From: an uncultured Propionibacteriaceae bacterium
Lineage (GTDB): Bacteria; Actinomycetota; Actinomycetes; Propionibacteriales; Propionibacteriaceae
DNA length: 64,000 nt
Direction: 5' to 3'
Assembly: GCA_937965785.1 (NCBI GenBank)
Contig: CALCKT010000051.1
Location: 27,726-91,725, forward strand
A model generated the notes under the pieces. That model did no database searches. It had not been told where the DNA came from and saw nothing but the letters and a program-made list of their open reading frames with translations. This document shows positions 1-8,602 of the stretch, piece after piece; the stretch's first letter is position 1, and the number at the start of each line of letters is the position of its first letter. The translations under genes and the position numbers were made by a program.

Positions 1-1420
1 GCAGGTACTGGATCCTCGGGTCCTCCGCCCCGGGCCTCACGTAAGGCGGGCGGTAGGGATCGGCCTCGAGCACGGCGTCGGAGACCGGCATGTGCACCCG
101 GTCGCGGAACGCCTTGAGATCGTCGAGTGCCATCTTCTTCATCTGGTGCGTGGCGTTGCGGCCCGCGAAGTGCTGGCCCAGGAAGTAGCCCTTGATCGTG
201 TGGGCGAGGACGACCGTGGGCGCCCCCGTGAACTCGGTTGCCGCCTTGTACGCGGCATAGACCTTGTGGAAGTCGTGGCCGCCGCGGGTCAACGCCCAGA
301 TCTGGTCGTCGGTCCAGTCCTTCACCATGGCAGCGGTGCGGGCGTCGCGCCCGAAGAGGTGTTCGCGCACATAGGCGCCGTCATTGGCCTTGAAAGTCTG
401 GTAGTCGCCGTCCGCGATGGAGTTCATCACGGAGACCAGGGCGCCTTCGCTGTCCGCGGCGAGCAGCGGATCCCACCCCCGGCCCCAGATCAGTTTGATG
501 ACGTTCCAACCCGCGCCCCGGAAGAAGGCCTCGAGTTCCTGGACGATCTTGCCGTTGCCGCGCACCGGCCCGTCGAGACGCTGCAGGTTGCAGTTGATCA
601 CGAAGGTCAGGTTGTCGAGTCCATCGTTGGCCGCCAGCTGCAGCAGGCCGCGGGACTCGGGTTCGTCCATCTCACCGTCACCCAGGAAAGCCCAGACGCG
701 CTGCTGGGAGGTGTCCTTGATGCCGCGGTTGTGCAGATACCGGTTGAACTGCGCCTGATAGATGGCGTTCATGGGGCCGATGCCCATGGAGACCGTCGGG
801 AACTCCCAGAAGTTCTGCATCTGGTGGGGATGCGGGTAACTGGGCAGGGCCCGCACCTTCCCGTCCACGACGTGGCTGTGTTCCTGACGGAACCCGTCCA
901 GGTCCGCCTCCTCGAGACGGCCCTCAAGGAAGGCCCGGGCGTACATGCCGGGAGAGGCGTGTCCCTGGAAGAACACCTGGTCGCCACCCCCGGGGTGATC
1001 CTTGCCCCGGAAGAAATGGTTCATCCCCACCTCGTAGAGGGTCGCGGCGGAGGCGTAGGTGGAGATGTGCCCGCCGACACCGATGCCCGGGCGCTGGGCC
1101 CGGTGAACGGTGATGGCGGCGTTCCAGCGGAGCAGGCGACGGATCTGGCGTTCCAGGTCCTCGTCTCCCGGGTAGGCCGGTTCCTTGTCCGCAGGGATGG
1201 TGTTGACGTAGTCGGTGCCGGTCAGCGAGGGAACCCCGACGTGGCGTTCGCGCGCCCGTTCCAGCAGCTTCAACATGACATAGCGGGCACGGTTGCGGCC
1301 ACCGTGCTCGATCACTCCGTCGAGCGACTCCAGCCACTCGGCGGTCTCTCCCGGATCCGAGTCCGGGAGGTTCGTCGGCAGGCCGTTGAGGATCGGCCCA
1401 ACCTGGTCCTGGATGCTCAC
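1..1420 (-). CDS. aceE: Pyruvate dehydrogenase E1 component, homodimeric type (3' part beyond window)
   Basis: Thiamine-diphosphate-dependent E1 subunit that decarboxylates pyruvate and passes the acetyl group to the E2 lipoyl domain, giving acetyl-CoA. About 473 N-terminal residues are visible. The reverse-strand translation starts SIQDQVGPILNGLP and contains the ThDP motif GDGEMDEPES followed by FVINCNLQRLDGPVRGNGK, which is diagnostic of the long AceE family (about 900 aa), so roughly half the protein lies outside the window. The start is a GTG at 1420 with GAGAGGA about 7 nt upstream. The gene is divergent from the binding protein at 1590 and lies beside the fatty-acid genes that consume acetyl-CoA. 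Identity is from direct reading of the frame. Confidence 0.95.
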   Translation of the reverse strand, partial: MSIQDQVGPILNGLPTNLPDSDPGETAEWLESLDGVIEHGGRNRARYVMLKLLERARERHVGVPSLTGTDYVNTIPADKEPAYPGDEDLERQIRRLLRWNAAITVHRAQRPGIGVGGHISTYASAATLYEVGMNHFFRGKDHPGGGDQVFFQGHASPGMYARAFLEGRLEEADLDGFRQEHSHVVDGKVRALPSYPHPHQMQNFWEFPTVSMGIGPMNAIYQAQFNRYLHNRGIKDTSQQRVWAFLGDGEMDEPESRGLLQLAANDGLDNLTFVINCNLQRLDGPVRGNGKIVQELEAFFRGAGWNVIKLIWGRGWDPLLAADSEGALVSVMNSIADGDYQTFKANDGAYVREHLFGRDARTAAMVKDWTDDQIWALTRGGHDFHKVYAAYKAATEFTGAPTVVLAHTIKGYFLGQHFAGRNATHQMKKMALDDLKAFRDRVHMPVSDAVLEADPYRPPYVRPGAEDPRIQYL

Positions 1421-1589
1421 GTGAGTCCTCTCGTCGCGATGTGTGCACAGCTGTTGTAAAGATACCGTGCAACCGCCTTTCTGCGAATTGTCACCGGGCC
1501 GCGAGCGCCCCGCCCGGTTTGCAAACCCGTTCGCACGGTGTCAAGGTGACCGGGTGGAGTCGTGTTCCGCCCCAACGGAAAGGACGGGG

Positions 1590-2960
1590 ATGTTCCGAGT
1601 GAAGAAACGGACTGTCGTCGCCACGCTGAGCCTCGTGTCCCTGTTCGCCCTGGCCGCCTGCAGCAGCACACCGGTTGAGAATCCCACGGATGCGCCCAGC
1701 AGCCTCCCGAGCGAATGCGTCGCCTTCGCGCAGTACGGAACCCTCAGGGGCAGGTCGGTCAACGTCTACACCCCCATCGTCTCCCCCGAGGACCAGACCC
1801 ACATCGATTCCTTCAAACTTTTCGAGGAATGCACGGGCGTCACGATCAACTACGAGGGATCCCGGGAATTCGAAACCTTTCTTCCCGTCAAGATCGACGC
1901 CGACGCTCCACCGGACATCGCCTATTTCCCGCAACCCGGCCTGCTGAGGAGCCTCATCGCCCGTTTCCCGGGCAGGATCAAGGAGGTGCAGGGGCAGGCC
2001 CTGGCCAACCTCGAAGCAAACTACCGGGACATCTGGAAGGAATACGGCTCCGTTGACGGCAAGGCCTACGCGGTTCCCGTGGGGGCCAGCGTGAAATCCT
2101 TCGTCTGGTACTCCCCGCGCGCCTTCGCCGAGAACGGCTACCAGATTCCCCGGACCCTGGACGAACTGACCGCCCTGACCAAGAGGATCTCCGAGGATCA
2201 CCCGGATGCCAAACCCTGGTGCGCCGGGATCCAGGCCCACAACGGAACCGGCTGGCCGGCCACCGACTGGCTCGAGGACATGCTGCTGCGCACCGCGGGC
2301 CCGGACGTCTACGACCAATGGGTTTCCCATCAGATTCCGTTCAACGATCCCCGGGTGGTCGTGGCCCTGGACCGGGTGGGAGACATCCTGAAGAACGACG
2401 CCTACGTAAACGGTGGGCTGGGAGGCGCGAAATCCATAGCCACCACCTCGTTCACCACCGCCGGCCTGCCGATACTGGAGGGCTCCTGTTTCCTGCACCG
2501 CCAGGCGTCCTTCTACCAGGTCAACTGGCCCGCCGACAAGGAAATCACGGAGGACGGTGACGTGTTCGCCTTCCGCCTGCCCGGCACCGCTGAAACGGAT
2601 CCGCCCGCCATCGTGGGAGGGGAGTTCGCCGCCGCGTTCAGCGATCGCGAGGAGGTGAGGGCCTTCCAGGCCTATTTGACCTCCCCCGAGTTCAGCAACG
2701 CGAAGGCGAAGGTCACGGGACCGGGTTGGATCTCGGCCAACAAAAAACTGGATCCATCCAATCTGTCCTCCCCCGTGGACAGGCTTTCCTACGAGTTGGT
2801 CACCAGCGACAGCAGCGTTCTCCGCTTCGACGCCTCGGATCAGATGCCGGGCGCCGTTGGAACCGGGAGCTTCTGGGTGGGAATGACTGACTGGGTCTCC
2901 TCGGAGAAGTCCTCGCAGGAAGTGCTGACCGAGATCGAGAACTCCTGGCCGAAGAACTGA
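1590..2960 (+). CDS. Sugar ABC transporter substrate-binding lipoprotein (orphan, AglE-like)
   Basis: A 456-aa extracellular solute-binding protein of family 1. The start ATG at 1590 follows GGAAAGGACGGGG, and the N-terminus is a lipoprotein signal peptide with lipobox LAAC and the lipidated Cys at residue 24. The open frame extends upstream to 1443, but that part has no signal-peptide character. The body (for example SFKLFEECTGVTINYEGS, ADAPPDIAYFPQPGLL and VGGEFAAAFSD) resembles binding proteins for alpha-glucosides. No permease or ATPase gene adjoins it: aceE is divergent on one side and fasR is on the other. It may therefore feed a transporter encoded elsewhere. The ligand is inferred from family resemblance only. 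Confidence 0.85.
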   Translation: MFRVKKRTVVATLSLVSLFALAACSSTPVENPTDAPSSLPSECVAFAQYGTLRGRSVNVYTPIVSPEDQTHIDSFKLFEECTGVTINYEGSREFETFLPVKIDADAPPDIAYFPQPGLLRSLIARFPGRIKEVQGQALANLEANYRDIWKEYGSVDGKAYAVPVGASVKSFVWYSPRAFAENGYQIPRTLDELTALTKRISEDHPDAKPWCAGIQAHNGTGWPATDWLEDMLLRTAGPDVYDQWVSHQIPFNDPRVVVALDRVGDILKNDAYVNGGLGGAKSIATTSFTTAGLPILEGSCFLHRQASFYQVNWPADKEITEDGDVFAFRLPGTAETDPPAIVGGEFAAAFSDREEVRAFQAYLTSPEFSNAKAKVTGPGWISANKKLDPSNLSSPVDRLSYELVTSDSSVLRFDASDQMPGAVGTGSFWVGMTDWVSSEKSSQEVLTEIENSWPKN

Positions 2961-2994
2961 CCGGCCGCACCAGTGCAACCATGCCCCGGCCGGT
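2960..2994 (+). terminator. Possible stem-loop after the binding-protein gene
   Basis: ACCGGCC at 2960-2966 can pair with GGCCGGT at 2988-2994. There is no T-run after it, so it may be a weak or factor-dependent terminator, or chance. Confidence 0.3.
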
Positions 2995-3009
2995 AGGCTG
3001 ATCATCACC

Positions 3010-4200
3010 ATGACCGCTCATCCCGCACGCCCGGGGGCCCTTCCCGCCACCGTATCGTCGGCTCGCACCCGGGCCGCCATCCTGAAACGACTGCGCGCCG
3101 CCACCGCGACCATGAACACCGCAACCCTGAGGGCCCTGGAGGCCCGTCACGCATGGTTCGGGGAACTCGACGCCGAATCCCGGTCGTGGATCAGCGTGCT
3201 GGCCCGAAGCGGCATTGATGGTTTCGTGAACTGGGTCAGCGGCTCCACCTTCTCCTTCGAGTCGATCTTCGATTCCGCTCCCAGCGCACTCGCGGGACGC
3301 ATCTCCCTGCGACAGACCGTCGACCTGGTGCGCACCACCACCGATGTCGTCGAGGAGCAGATCCAGCTCCTCCTGCCGCGCGCGGACCGGCAACCCTTGC
3401 TACTGGGGATAGTGCACTACTCCCGGGAGATCGCGTTCGTGGCGGCCGCGGTCTACGCCCGCGCCGCGGAGGCGCGGGGGGCCTGGGACTCACGCATCGA
3501 GGCGATGATCGTCGACGCGGTGGTCCGGGCCGAGACCGACGAATCCGTGACCTCCAGGGCGTCGACCCTCGGCTGGGACTCCGAGGCACCCACGATGGTG
3601 GTCATAGCGGGCGCCCCCAAGAACCTGCGGATCGACGAGCTGCGCCGGGCATCCGCACGGCTCTCCCTGGACATGCTGGCAGCCCCCCAGGGGGAGCGTC
3701 TCGTGTGCATCTTCGCGGGCGAGACCCTGACCGACCCGGCCAAGGCATCTGCCCTGGTGACCAAACTCGAACCGTATTTCGCTCCCGGCCCGGTGGTGAT
3801 CGGCCCGCTCGCCGAGGGACTCCGCGGGGCCCCCGCCTCCGCCAGGTCGGCCGCTTCCGGGTACCGGGTCGCCCGGGCGTGGTCCGAGGGCCCCAGAACC
3901 CTGCTGTCGAATGATCTGCTCCCCGAACGGGCCCTCGCGGGCGACGGGCACGCCCGCAGGACCCTGGCCCGAGACATCTTCGGCCTCCTGAAGGGTTCCA
4001 AGGAACTGCTCGAAACCTGTGTCGGGTTCCTGGATGCAGGATCGTCGATGGAGGCCACCGCCCGGGCCATGTTCATCCATCCCAACACCGTCCGCTACCG
4101 TCTGCGGCGGATCCAGGACGTGACGGGATACAACCCGACGGATGCGCGGGAGGCCTATGTGTTGAGGCTGGCGATCACTCTGGGACGTCTCCAGGAGTGA
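3010..4200 (+). CDS. fasR: PucR-family transcriptional regulator of fatty-acid synthesis (FasR-like)
   Basis: A 396-aa regulator. The C-terminal 60 residues hold the PucR-type helix-turn-helix (ATARAMFIHPNTVRYRLRRI, then DAREAYVLRLAITLGRL). The preceding part is a sensory region of the CdaR/PucR GGDEF-like type. It stands 117 nt upstream of fabD on the same strand. In Streptomyces the regulator at this position, FasR, activates the fabD-fabH-acpP-fabF operon; the same role here is inferred from family and synteny. The start chosen is the ATG at 3010, which has no strong ribosome-binding site. An internal ATG at 3112 is a possible alternative. Confidence 0.88.
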   Translation: MTAHPARPGALPATVSSARTRAAILKRLRAATATMNTATLRALEARHAWFGELDAESRSWISVLARSGIDGFVNWVSGSTFSFESIFDSAPSALAGRISLRQTVDLVRTTTDVVEEQIQLLLPRADRQPLLLGIVHYSREIAFVAAAVYARAAEARGAWDSRIEAMIVDAVVRAETDESVTSRASTLGWDSEAPTMVVIAGAPKNLRIDELRRASARLSLDMLAAPQGERLVCIFAGETLTDPAKASALVTKLEPYFAPGPVVIGPLAEGLRGAPASARSAASGYRVARAWSEGPRTLLSNDLLPERALAGDGHARRTLARDIFGLLKGSKELLETCVGFLDAGSSMEATARAMFIHPNTVRYRLRRIQDVTGYNPTDAREAYVLRLAITLGRLQE

Positions 4201-4231
4201 ACCCGGACACCGCCACCTGCCGGATCCGGTT

Positions 4232-4248
4232 TTGTAGGAACCCAACAA
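4232..4248. promoter_or_regulatory. Candidate operator/promoter element upstream of fabD
   Basis: TTGT and ACAA form an inverted repeat with a 9-nt spacer in the 117-nt fasR-fabD gap. Position and symmetry suit a regulator site for the fab operon, but no experimental consensus is claimed. Confidence 0.3.
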
Positions 4249-4317
4249 GCCCTCCCGAGTCATTTTCGTCACCTTCGCAGCCGCACGCTTCATCGGTGAA
4301 AGGGCAGAGTTGGGGAC

Positions 4318-5244
4318 GTGCTAGCTATCGTCGCGCCAGGTCAGGGCGCCCAGAATCCCGGATTTCTCGCCGCCTGGTTGGAGGAGTCCAGCTTCAGGAC
4401 CCGCCTCGAGTGGCTGAGCGCCGTCGCCGACATTGACCTCGTGGCCCATGGAACCACCTCGGATGCGGAGACCATCCGGGACACCGCGGTGGCGCAGCCC
4501 CTGCTGGTCGCATCCGCACTCGCCACCGCCGAACAGCTGTGCCCCGCCATCCCCGGGATCGCCGGTGTGGTCGCCGGGCATTCCGTGGGCGAACTCGCCG
4601 CCGCGGCCATGGCGGGGGTGATCTCCGTCGAATCCGCGATGGTGCTGGTCCGGGAACGCGGCCGCAGCATGGCAGCAGCTTCTGCCGTCACACCCACCTC
4701 GATGACCGCCGTGATCGGTGGGGACCGGGAAGAGGTGCTGGCAGCCATCCAGGCCGCGGGCCTGACCCCCGCCAACAACAACGGTTCCGGTCAGATCGTC
4801 GCTGCCGGCACCAAGGAGCAGCTGGCCACCCTGGCCGACAACGCCCCCCGCCGCGCCCGCCTGATCCCACTCAGCGTCGCCGGGGCCTTCCACACCCATC
4901 ACATGGCCCCCGCCGTGGCCCGCCTGGAAGCGCTGGCGGCCGCCGTGCCCACCGAGGATCCCCGCACCGGCCTCCTCAGCAATGCCGATGGAACGGTCGT
5001 GACCTCGGGACGCGAGTACCTGGAGCGGCTGGTCCGGCAGGTGGCCAACCCGGTTCGTTGGGACCTGTGCATGGAGACCATGTCGGAGCTCGGCGTCACC
5101 GGAATCCTCGAACTCACCCCCGCGGGTACCCTGACGGGTATCGCAAAACGCAACCTCAAGGGCGTCGAGTTGTTCAATCTCAACACACCGGACCAGCTGG
5201 GAGAGGCCCGCGCCTTCTGCGAGGCCCACTCGACCAAGGCCTGA
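4318..5244 (+). CDS. fabD: Malonyl-CoA:ACP transacylase
   Basis: Transfers malonyl from CoA to the acyl carrier protein, the feeding step of type II fatty-acid synthesis. The product is 308 aa, the normal length. The nucleophile motif GHSVGE places the catalytic Ser near residue 89, and AGAFHTHHM places the catalytic His near 192. The start is a GTG at 4318 preceded by AGTTGGGGAC. It is the first gene of a tight operon (44 nt to fabH) with fasR just upstream. Confidence 0.97.
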   Translation: MLAIVAPGQGAQNPGFLAAWLEESSFRTRLEWLSAVADIDLVAHGTTSDAETIRDTAVAQPLLVASALATAEQLCPAIPGIAGVVAGHSVGELAAAAMAGVISVESAMVLVRERGRSMAAASAVTPTSMTAVIGGDREEVLAAIQAAGLTPANNNGSGQIVAAGTKEQLATLADNAPRRARLIPLSVAGAFHTHHMAPAVARLEALAAAVPTEDPRTGLLSNADGTVVTSGREYLERLVRQVANPVRWDLCMETMSELGVTGILELTPAGTLTGIAKRNLKGVELFNLNTPDQLGEARAFCEAHSTKA

Positions 5245-5288
5245 AACCCTTACCCCCTGCTTCACCGAACCGCCCGAAAGGCCGCGAC

Positions 5289-6284
5289 ATGACACTGACC
5301 TCCTCCACCGGCAGCCGCCACGCCCGCATGCTGAGCGTCGGCGGCTACCGCGGTTCGCGAGTCGTCAACAACGACGAGATGTGCACCATCATCGATTCCA
5401 CCCCCGAGTGGATCGAGCAGCGCACCGGCATCCAGGAACGTCGCTGGGCGACCGATGAGGAGACCCCCCTGTTCATGGCGGTGGCCGCGGCACGCAAGGC
5501 CATTGACCGCGCCGGACTGGAACCTTCCCAGATCAACGGGATCATCTGTGCCACCGTTTCCCATTTCCAGCAGTCCCCCTCACTGGCCGTCTACGTCGCC
5601 CACGAACTCGGCCTGAGCGCCGGTCCGGTCGCCTTCGACATCTCGGCGGCGTGCGCCGGTTTCTGCCACGGAATCAGCATCGCTGAATCACTTGTCCGCT
5701 CCGGGACCGCCACCAACGTTCTGGTCATCGGCGTCGAGACCCTGAGCCGCATGGTCAACCTGGAGGACCGCAGCACCGCGTTCCTGTTCTCCGACGGCGC
5801 CGGGGCCGCCATCGTCGGTCCCAGCGACGAACCCGCCCTCGGCCCCGTGGTCTGGGGTTCCGACGGTTCCCAGGCCCTCACCATCCAGATCCAGGACTGG
5901 GTCGACGTGACCGACCCCGAGCAACGGATGCCCCTGATCAGCATGGACGGGCGTACAGTGTTCCGCTGGGCCACCACCTACATAACGGACAAGGCTCTCG
6001 AAGCCGTGAGGGCCGCCGGGATCACCCCCGAGGAACTGGATGTATTCATTCCCCACCAGGCCAACAACCGAATCACAGATTCGATGCTGCGCCACCTCAA
6101 ACTGCCCGAGAAGGTGGTGGTGTCCCGCGACATCAGACACATGGGCAACTCGTCGGCGGCATCCATTCCGCTGGCGATGGAGGCCCTGCTCGAATCGGGT
6201 GAGGCCAAGTCCGGGCAAACCGCCCTGATCATCGGTTTCGGCGCCGGGCTCGTTTTCGCGGGCCAGGTCGTCACTCTTCCATGA
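5289..6284 (+). CDS. fabH: 3-oxoacyl-ACP synthase III
   Basis: Condenses an acyl-CoA starter with malonyl-ACP to begin chain elongation. The 331-aa protein has the Cys-His-Asn triad: DISAACAGF (Cys122), IPHQANNRI (His256) and MGNSSAAS (Asn287). The start ATG at 5289 is preceded by GAAAGGCCGCGAC. The frame is open further upstream (to 4539), but that stretch is the shadow of fabD. The KAS III of actinobacteria often prefers branched or propionyl starters; specificity cannot be read here. Confidence 0.97.
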   Translation: MTLTSSTGSRHARMLSVGGYRGSRVVNNDEMCTIIDSTPEWIEQRTGIQERRWATDEETPLFMAVAAARKAIDRAGLEPSQINGIICATVSHFQQSPSLAVYVAHELGLSAGPVAFDISAACAGFCHGISIAESLVRSGTATNVLVIGVETLSRMVNLEDRSTAFLFSDGAGAAIVGPSDEPALGPVVWGSDGSQALTIQIQDWVDVTDPEQRMPLISMDGRTVFRWATTYITDKALEAVRAAGITPEELDVFIPHQANNRITDSMLRHLKLPEKVVVSRDIRHMGNSSAASIPLAMEALLESGEAKSGQTALIIGFGAGLVFAGQVVTLP

Positions 6285-6317
6285 ACCAACCAGCAATCAA
6301 CCAACTAGGAGAAAACA

Positions 6318-6563
6318 ATGGCAAGCACTGAAGAGATCCGCTCCGACCTCGCCGAGATCGTCAACGACGTGGCCGGCGTGGCCTCGGAGGACGTCCAGCT
6401 GGACAAGTCCTTCGTCGACGACCTGGGTGTCGACTCCCTCTCCATGGTGGAGATCATCTACGCGTGCGAAGACAAGTTCGGCATCTCGATCCCCGACGAG
6501 GATTCCAAGAACCTGAAGACCGTGGGTGATGCGGTCGCCTACATCGAGCGCGCCCAAGCCTGA
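6318..6563 (+). CDS. acpP: Acyl carrier protein
   Basis: An 81-aa acidic helical carrier with the motif LGVDSLSMVE. Ser40 is the 4'-phosphopantetheine attachment site. AGGAGAA lies about 6 nt before the ATG. Third gene of the fab operon, between fabH and fabF. Confidence 0.98.
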   Translation: MASTEEIRSDLAEIVNDVAGVASEDVQLDKSFVDDLGVDSLSMVEIIYACEDKFGISIPDEDSKNLKTVGDAVAYIERAQA

Positions 6564-6645
6564 GGCCGAACCGGTGGGGGGCGGCGACTGCCGTCCCCCA
6601 CCATCTTCCATTCACGAGAAAACCTTCAGCCCCCAGGAGTTCAAC

Positions 6646-7902
6646 ATGACCGAGGTAGTCATCACCGGTTTTGGTGCGTTCACCCCGCTCGGCGTAGACG
6701 CCCCCAGCACCTGGGAGGCCATGCTCGCCGGCCGCTCCGGTGTTCACACCCTTCCCTACGAGTGGGCGAAACCGCTGCCCGTCACCTTCGCCGCCGAGGC
6801 GGCCGGTGACCCGACCGAGAAACTCGACCGCGTCGCGGCCCGTCGTCTCGACCGGAGTTCACAGCTCGCCATGGTCGCCGGCCAGGAGGCGTGGCAGGAC
6901 GCCGGGTTCGGGCTCGGCGAGGACAATTCCTTGGATCCGGATCGGCTCGCAGTGTGCGTGGGAACCGGTATCGGCGGTCTGCACTCCCTCCTCGACAACT
7001 GGGACGTCCAGAAGGAGAAGGGGCTGCGCAGGGTCTCTCCCTTCACCATTCCCATGCTCATGGCGAACGCACCCGCCGCCAACCTGGGCCTGAGCTTCGG
7101 TGCCGCCGCCGGTGTTCACGCGCCCGTCAGCGCCTGCGCCTCGTCGAACGAGGCCATCTCCCTGGGGCTCGACCAGATCCGGCTGGGCCGCTGCGACATC
7201 GCGGTCGTCGGGGGGTCGGAGGGTGTCGTCCATCCGCTGCCCATCAACGCCTTCGCCCAGATGCAGGCCCTGAGCCGCCGCAACGACGACCCGGAGCACG
7301 CCTCACGTCCCTGGGACACCGGCCGCGACGGATTCGTCCTCGGCGAGGGTTCCGTGATCATGGTCATCGAAACCCTCGAACACGCCCGCGCACGGGGGGC
7401 ACGCATCTACGGCACCCTCGCCGGGGCCGGGATCAGCAACGACAACCACGACATGGTTCAGCCCGAACCGACCGGTAGGGGCCAGTCCACCGCGATGCTC
7501 AAGGCCCTCCAGGCGTCGGGGCTCCAGCCCGGTGACGTCAAGCACATCAACGCCCACGGCACCTCCACCCCGCAGGGTGATCTCACCGAGGCCAGTTCCA
7601 TCGCGACCGCCCTCGGTTCCGCCGTGGACGGGTGCATCGTGACCTCCACCAAGTCGATGAGCGGTCACCTGCTCGGCAGCGCGGGTGCCCTGGAAACCTT
7701 CGCGACCGTGATGGCCCTCAGGCACCGGATCGTGCCCCCGACCATCAACATCGAGAACCTGGAACCCGGACTCCCGATCGACATCGCGGTGAACGAACCA
7801 CGCAGGCTTCCCGACGGCGATCTCGCGGCCCTGAACAATTCCTTCGGTTTCGGGGGCTCCAACGTCGCCGTGACCGTGACCAACGCCAACATCACCGACT
7901 GA
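6646..7902 (+). CDS. fabF: 3-oxoacyl-ACP synthase II (KAS II)
   Basis: Elongating condensing enzyme of 418 aa. The catalytic Cys164 lies in VSACASSNEA, and the two His motifs NAHGTST and SGHLLGSAGA are present. The start ATG at 6646 follows CCCAGGAGTTCAAC. The frame is open upstream to 6526, overlapping acpP, but only the part from MTEVVITGFG matches the family. Last gene of the fab operon; it is convergent with the DUF3145 gene 44 nt downstream. Confidence 0.97.
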   Translation: MTEVVITGFGAFTPLGVDAPSTWEAMLAGRSGVHTLPYEWAKPLPVTFAAEAAGDPTEKLDRVAARRLDRSSQLAMVAGQEAWQDAGFGLGEDNSLDPDRLAVCVGTGIGGLHSLLDNWDVQKEKGLRRVSPFTIPMLMANAPAANLGLSFGAAAGVHAPVSACASSNEAISLGLDQIRLGRCDIAVVGGSEGVVHPLPINAFAQMQALSRRNDDPEHASRPWDTGRDGFVLGEGSVIMVIETLEHARARGARIYGTLAGAGISNDNHDMVQPEPTGRGQSTAMLKALQASGLQPGDVKHINAHGTSTPQGDLTEASSIATALGSAVDGCIVTSTKSMSGHLLGSAGALETFATVMALRHRIVPPTINIENLEPGLPIDIAVNEPRRLPDGDLAALNNSFGFGGSNVAVTVTNANITD

Positions 7903-7946
7903 CGCACCGGGTCGGGGGTGCGCCGGGCATCACCGACCAGCGGTCG

Positions 7947-8471
7947 TCACACGACCTGGTGGAGCCACCGGATCGGGGCGTCCTCCGAGCCGTACCGGAA
8001 TTGTTCGAGTTCCTCATCCCAGGCGGTCCCGAGGAGTCTTTCCATGGCTTGGTGGACGCTCATGCCCTTGGCGGAGGCGGTGTCGAGGGCATGACGGATG
8101 CGGTCCTCGGGAACCAGGATGTCGCCGTGCACCCCGACCGTGGCGGCGAACGGACCCAGTGAAGGGGTGTAGCAGTAGCGGGTTCCCTCGGCCCCGAGCA
8201 TGGCTTCCTCGGTCACCTCGAAGCGGATGCGACCGAATTCGGCGAAACGGGATGCGAGCCTCGCTCCTGAACCGGTGGGCCCGGCCCACGAGAGTTCGGC
8301 CCGGTGAGAACCGGGTTCGGCGTTCTGCTCGCTCCACTGCCAGCTGAGTCCCGCGCCGAGAACCGAGGCGGCTGCCCATTCCAGATGCGGGCACAACGCA
8401 ACCGGGGTGGAGTGGATGAAGATCATCCCCCGCGCCCCGGGCAGGCTCTCGGTGGCCGTGCAAACGTTCAT
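7947..8471 (-). CDS. DUF3145 family protein
   Basis: A 174-aa soluble protein (NVCTATESLPGARGMIFIHS at its start) matching the actinobacterial DUF3145 family, whose function is not established. The start ATG at 8471 has CCAGGAG upstream; the frame continues to 8618, but this extension has no good start signal. It lies convergent with fabF, an arrangement I recall as recurrent in actinobacteria, so a link to lipid metabolism is possible but unproven. Confidence 0.85.
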   Translation of the reverse strand: MNVCTATESLPGARGMIFIHSTPVALCPHLEWAAASVLGAGLSWQWSEQNAEPGSHRAELSWAGPTGSGARLASRFAEFGRIRFEVTEEAMLGAEGTRYCYTPSLGPFAATVGVHGDILVPEDRIRHALDTASAKGMSVHQAMERLLGTAWDEELEQFRYGSEDAPIRWLHQVV

Positions 8472-8602
8472 GTTGTTCTCCTGGGTCTCGGCTGGATTGC
8501 CTTCCCCTGCGATCCGCTTCAAACTCCAGGCGAGGTCAATTGTGCTACAGCTACGGAAAAGGCACAAACAATGGACGATGGGGCCGGCCATAAACTGGGG
8601 CC

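Noticed and set aside
1491..3011. A 506-codon minus-strand frame opposite the orphan binding protein
   Set aside because: The plus-strand frame has a signal peptide and family motifs; the opposite frame has none.
7903..7922. CGCACC/GGTGCG dyad after fabF as a terminator
   Set aside because: The stem is only 6 bp and lacks a T-run on either strand; too weak to call.
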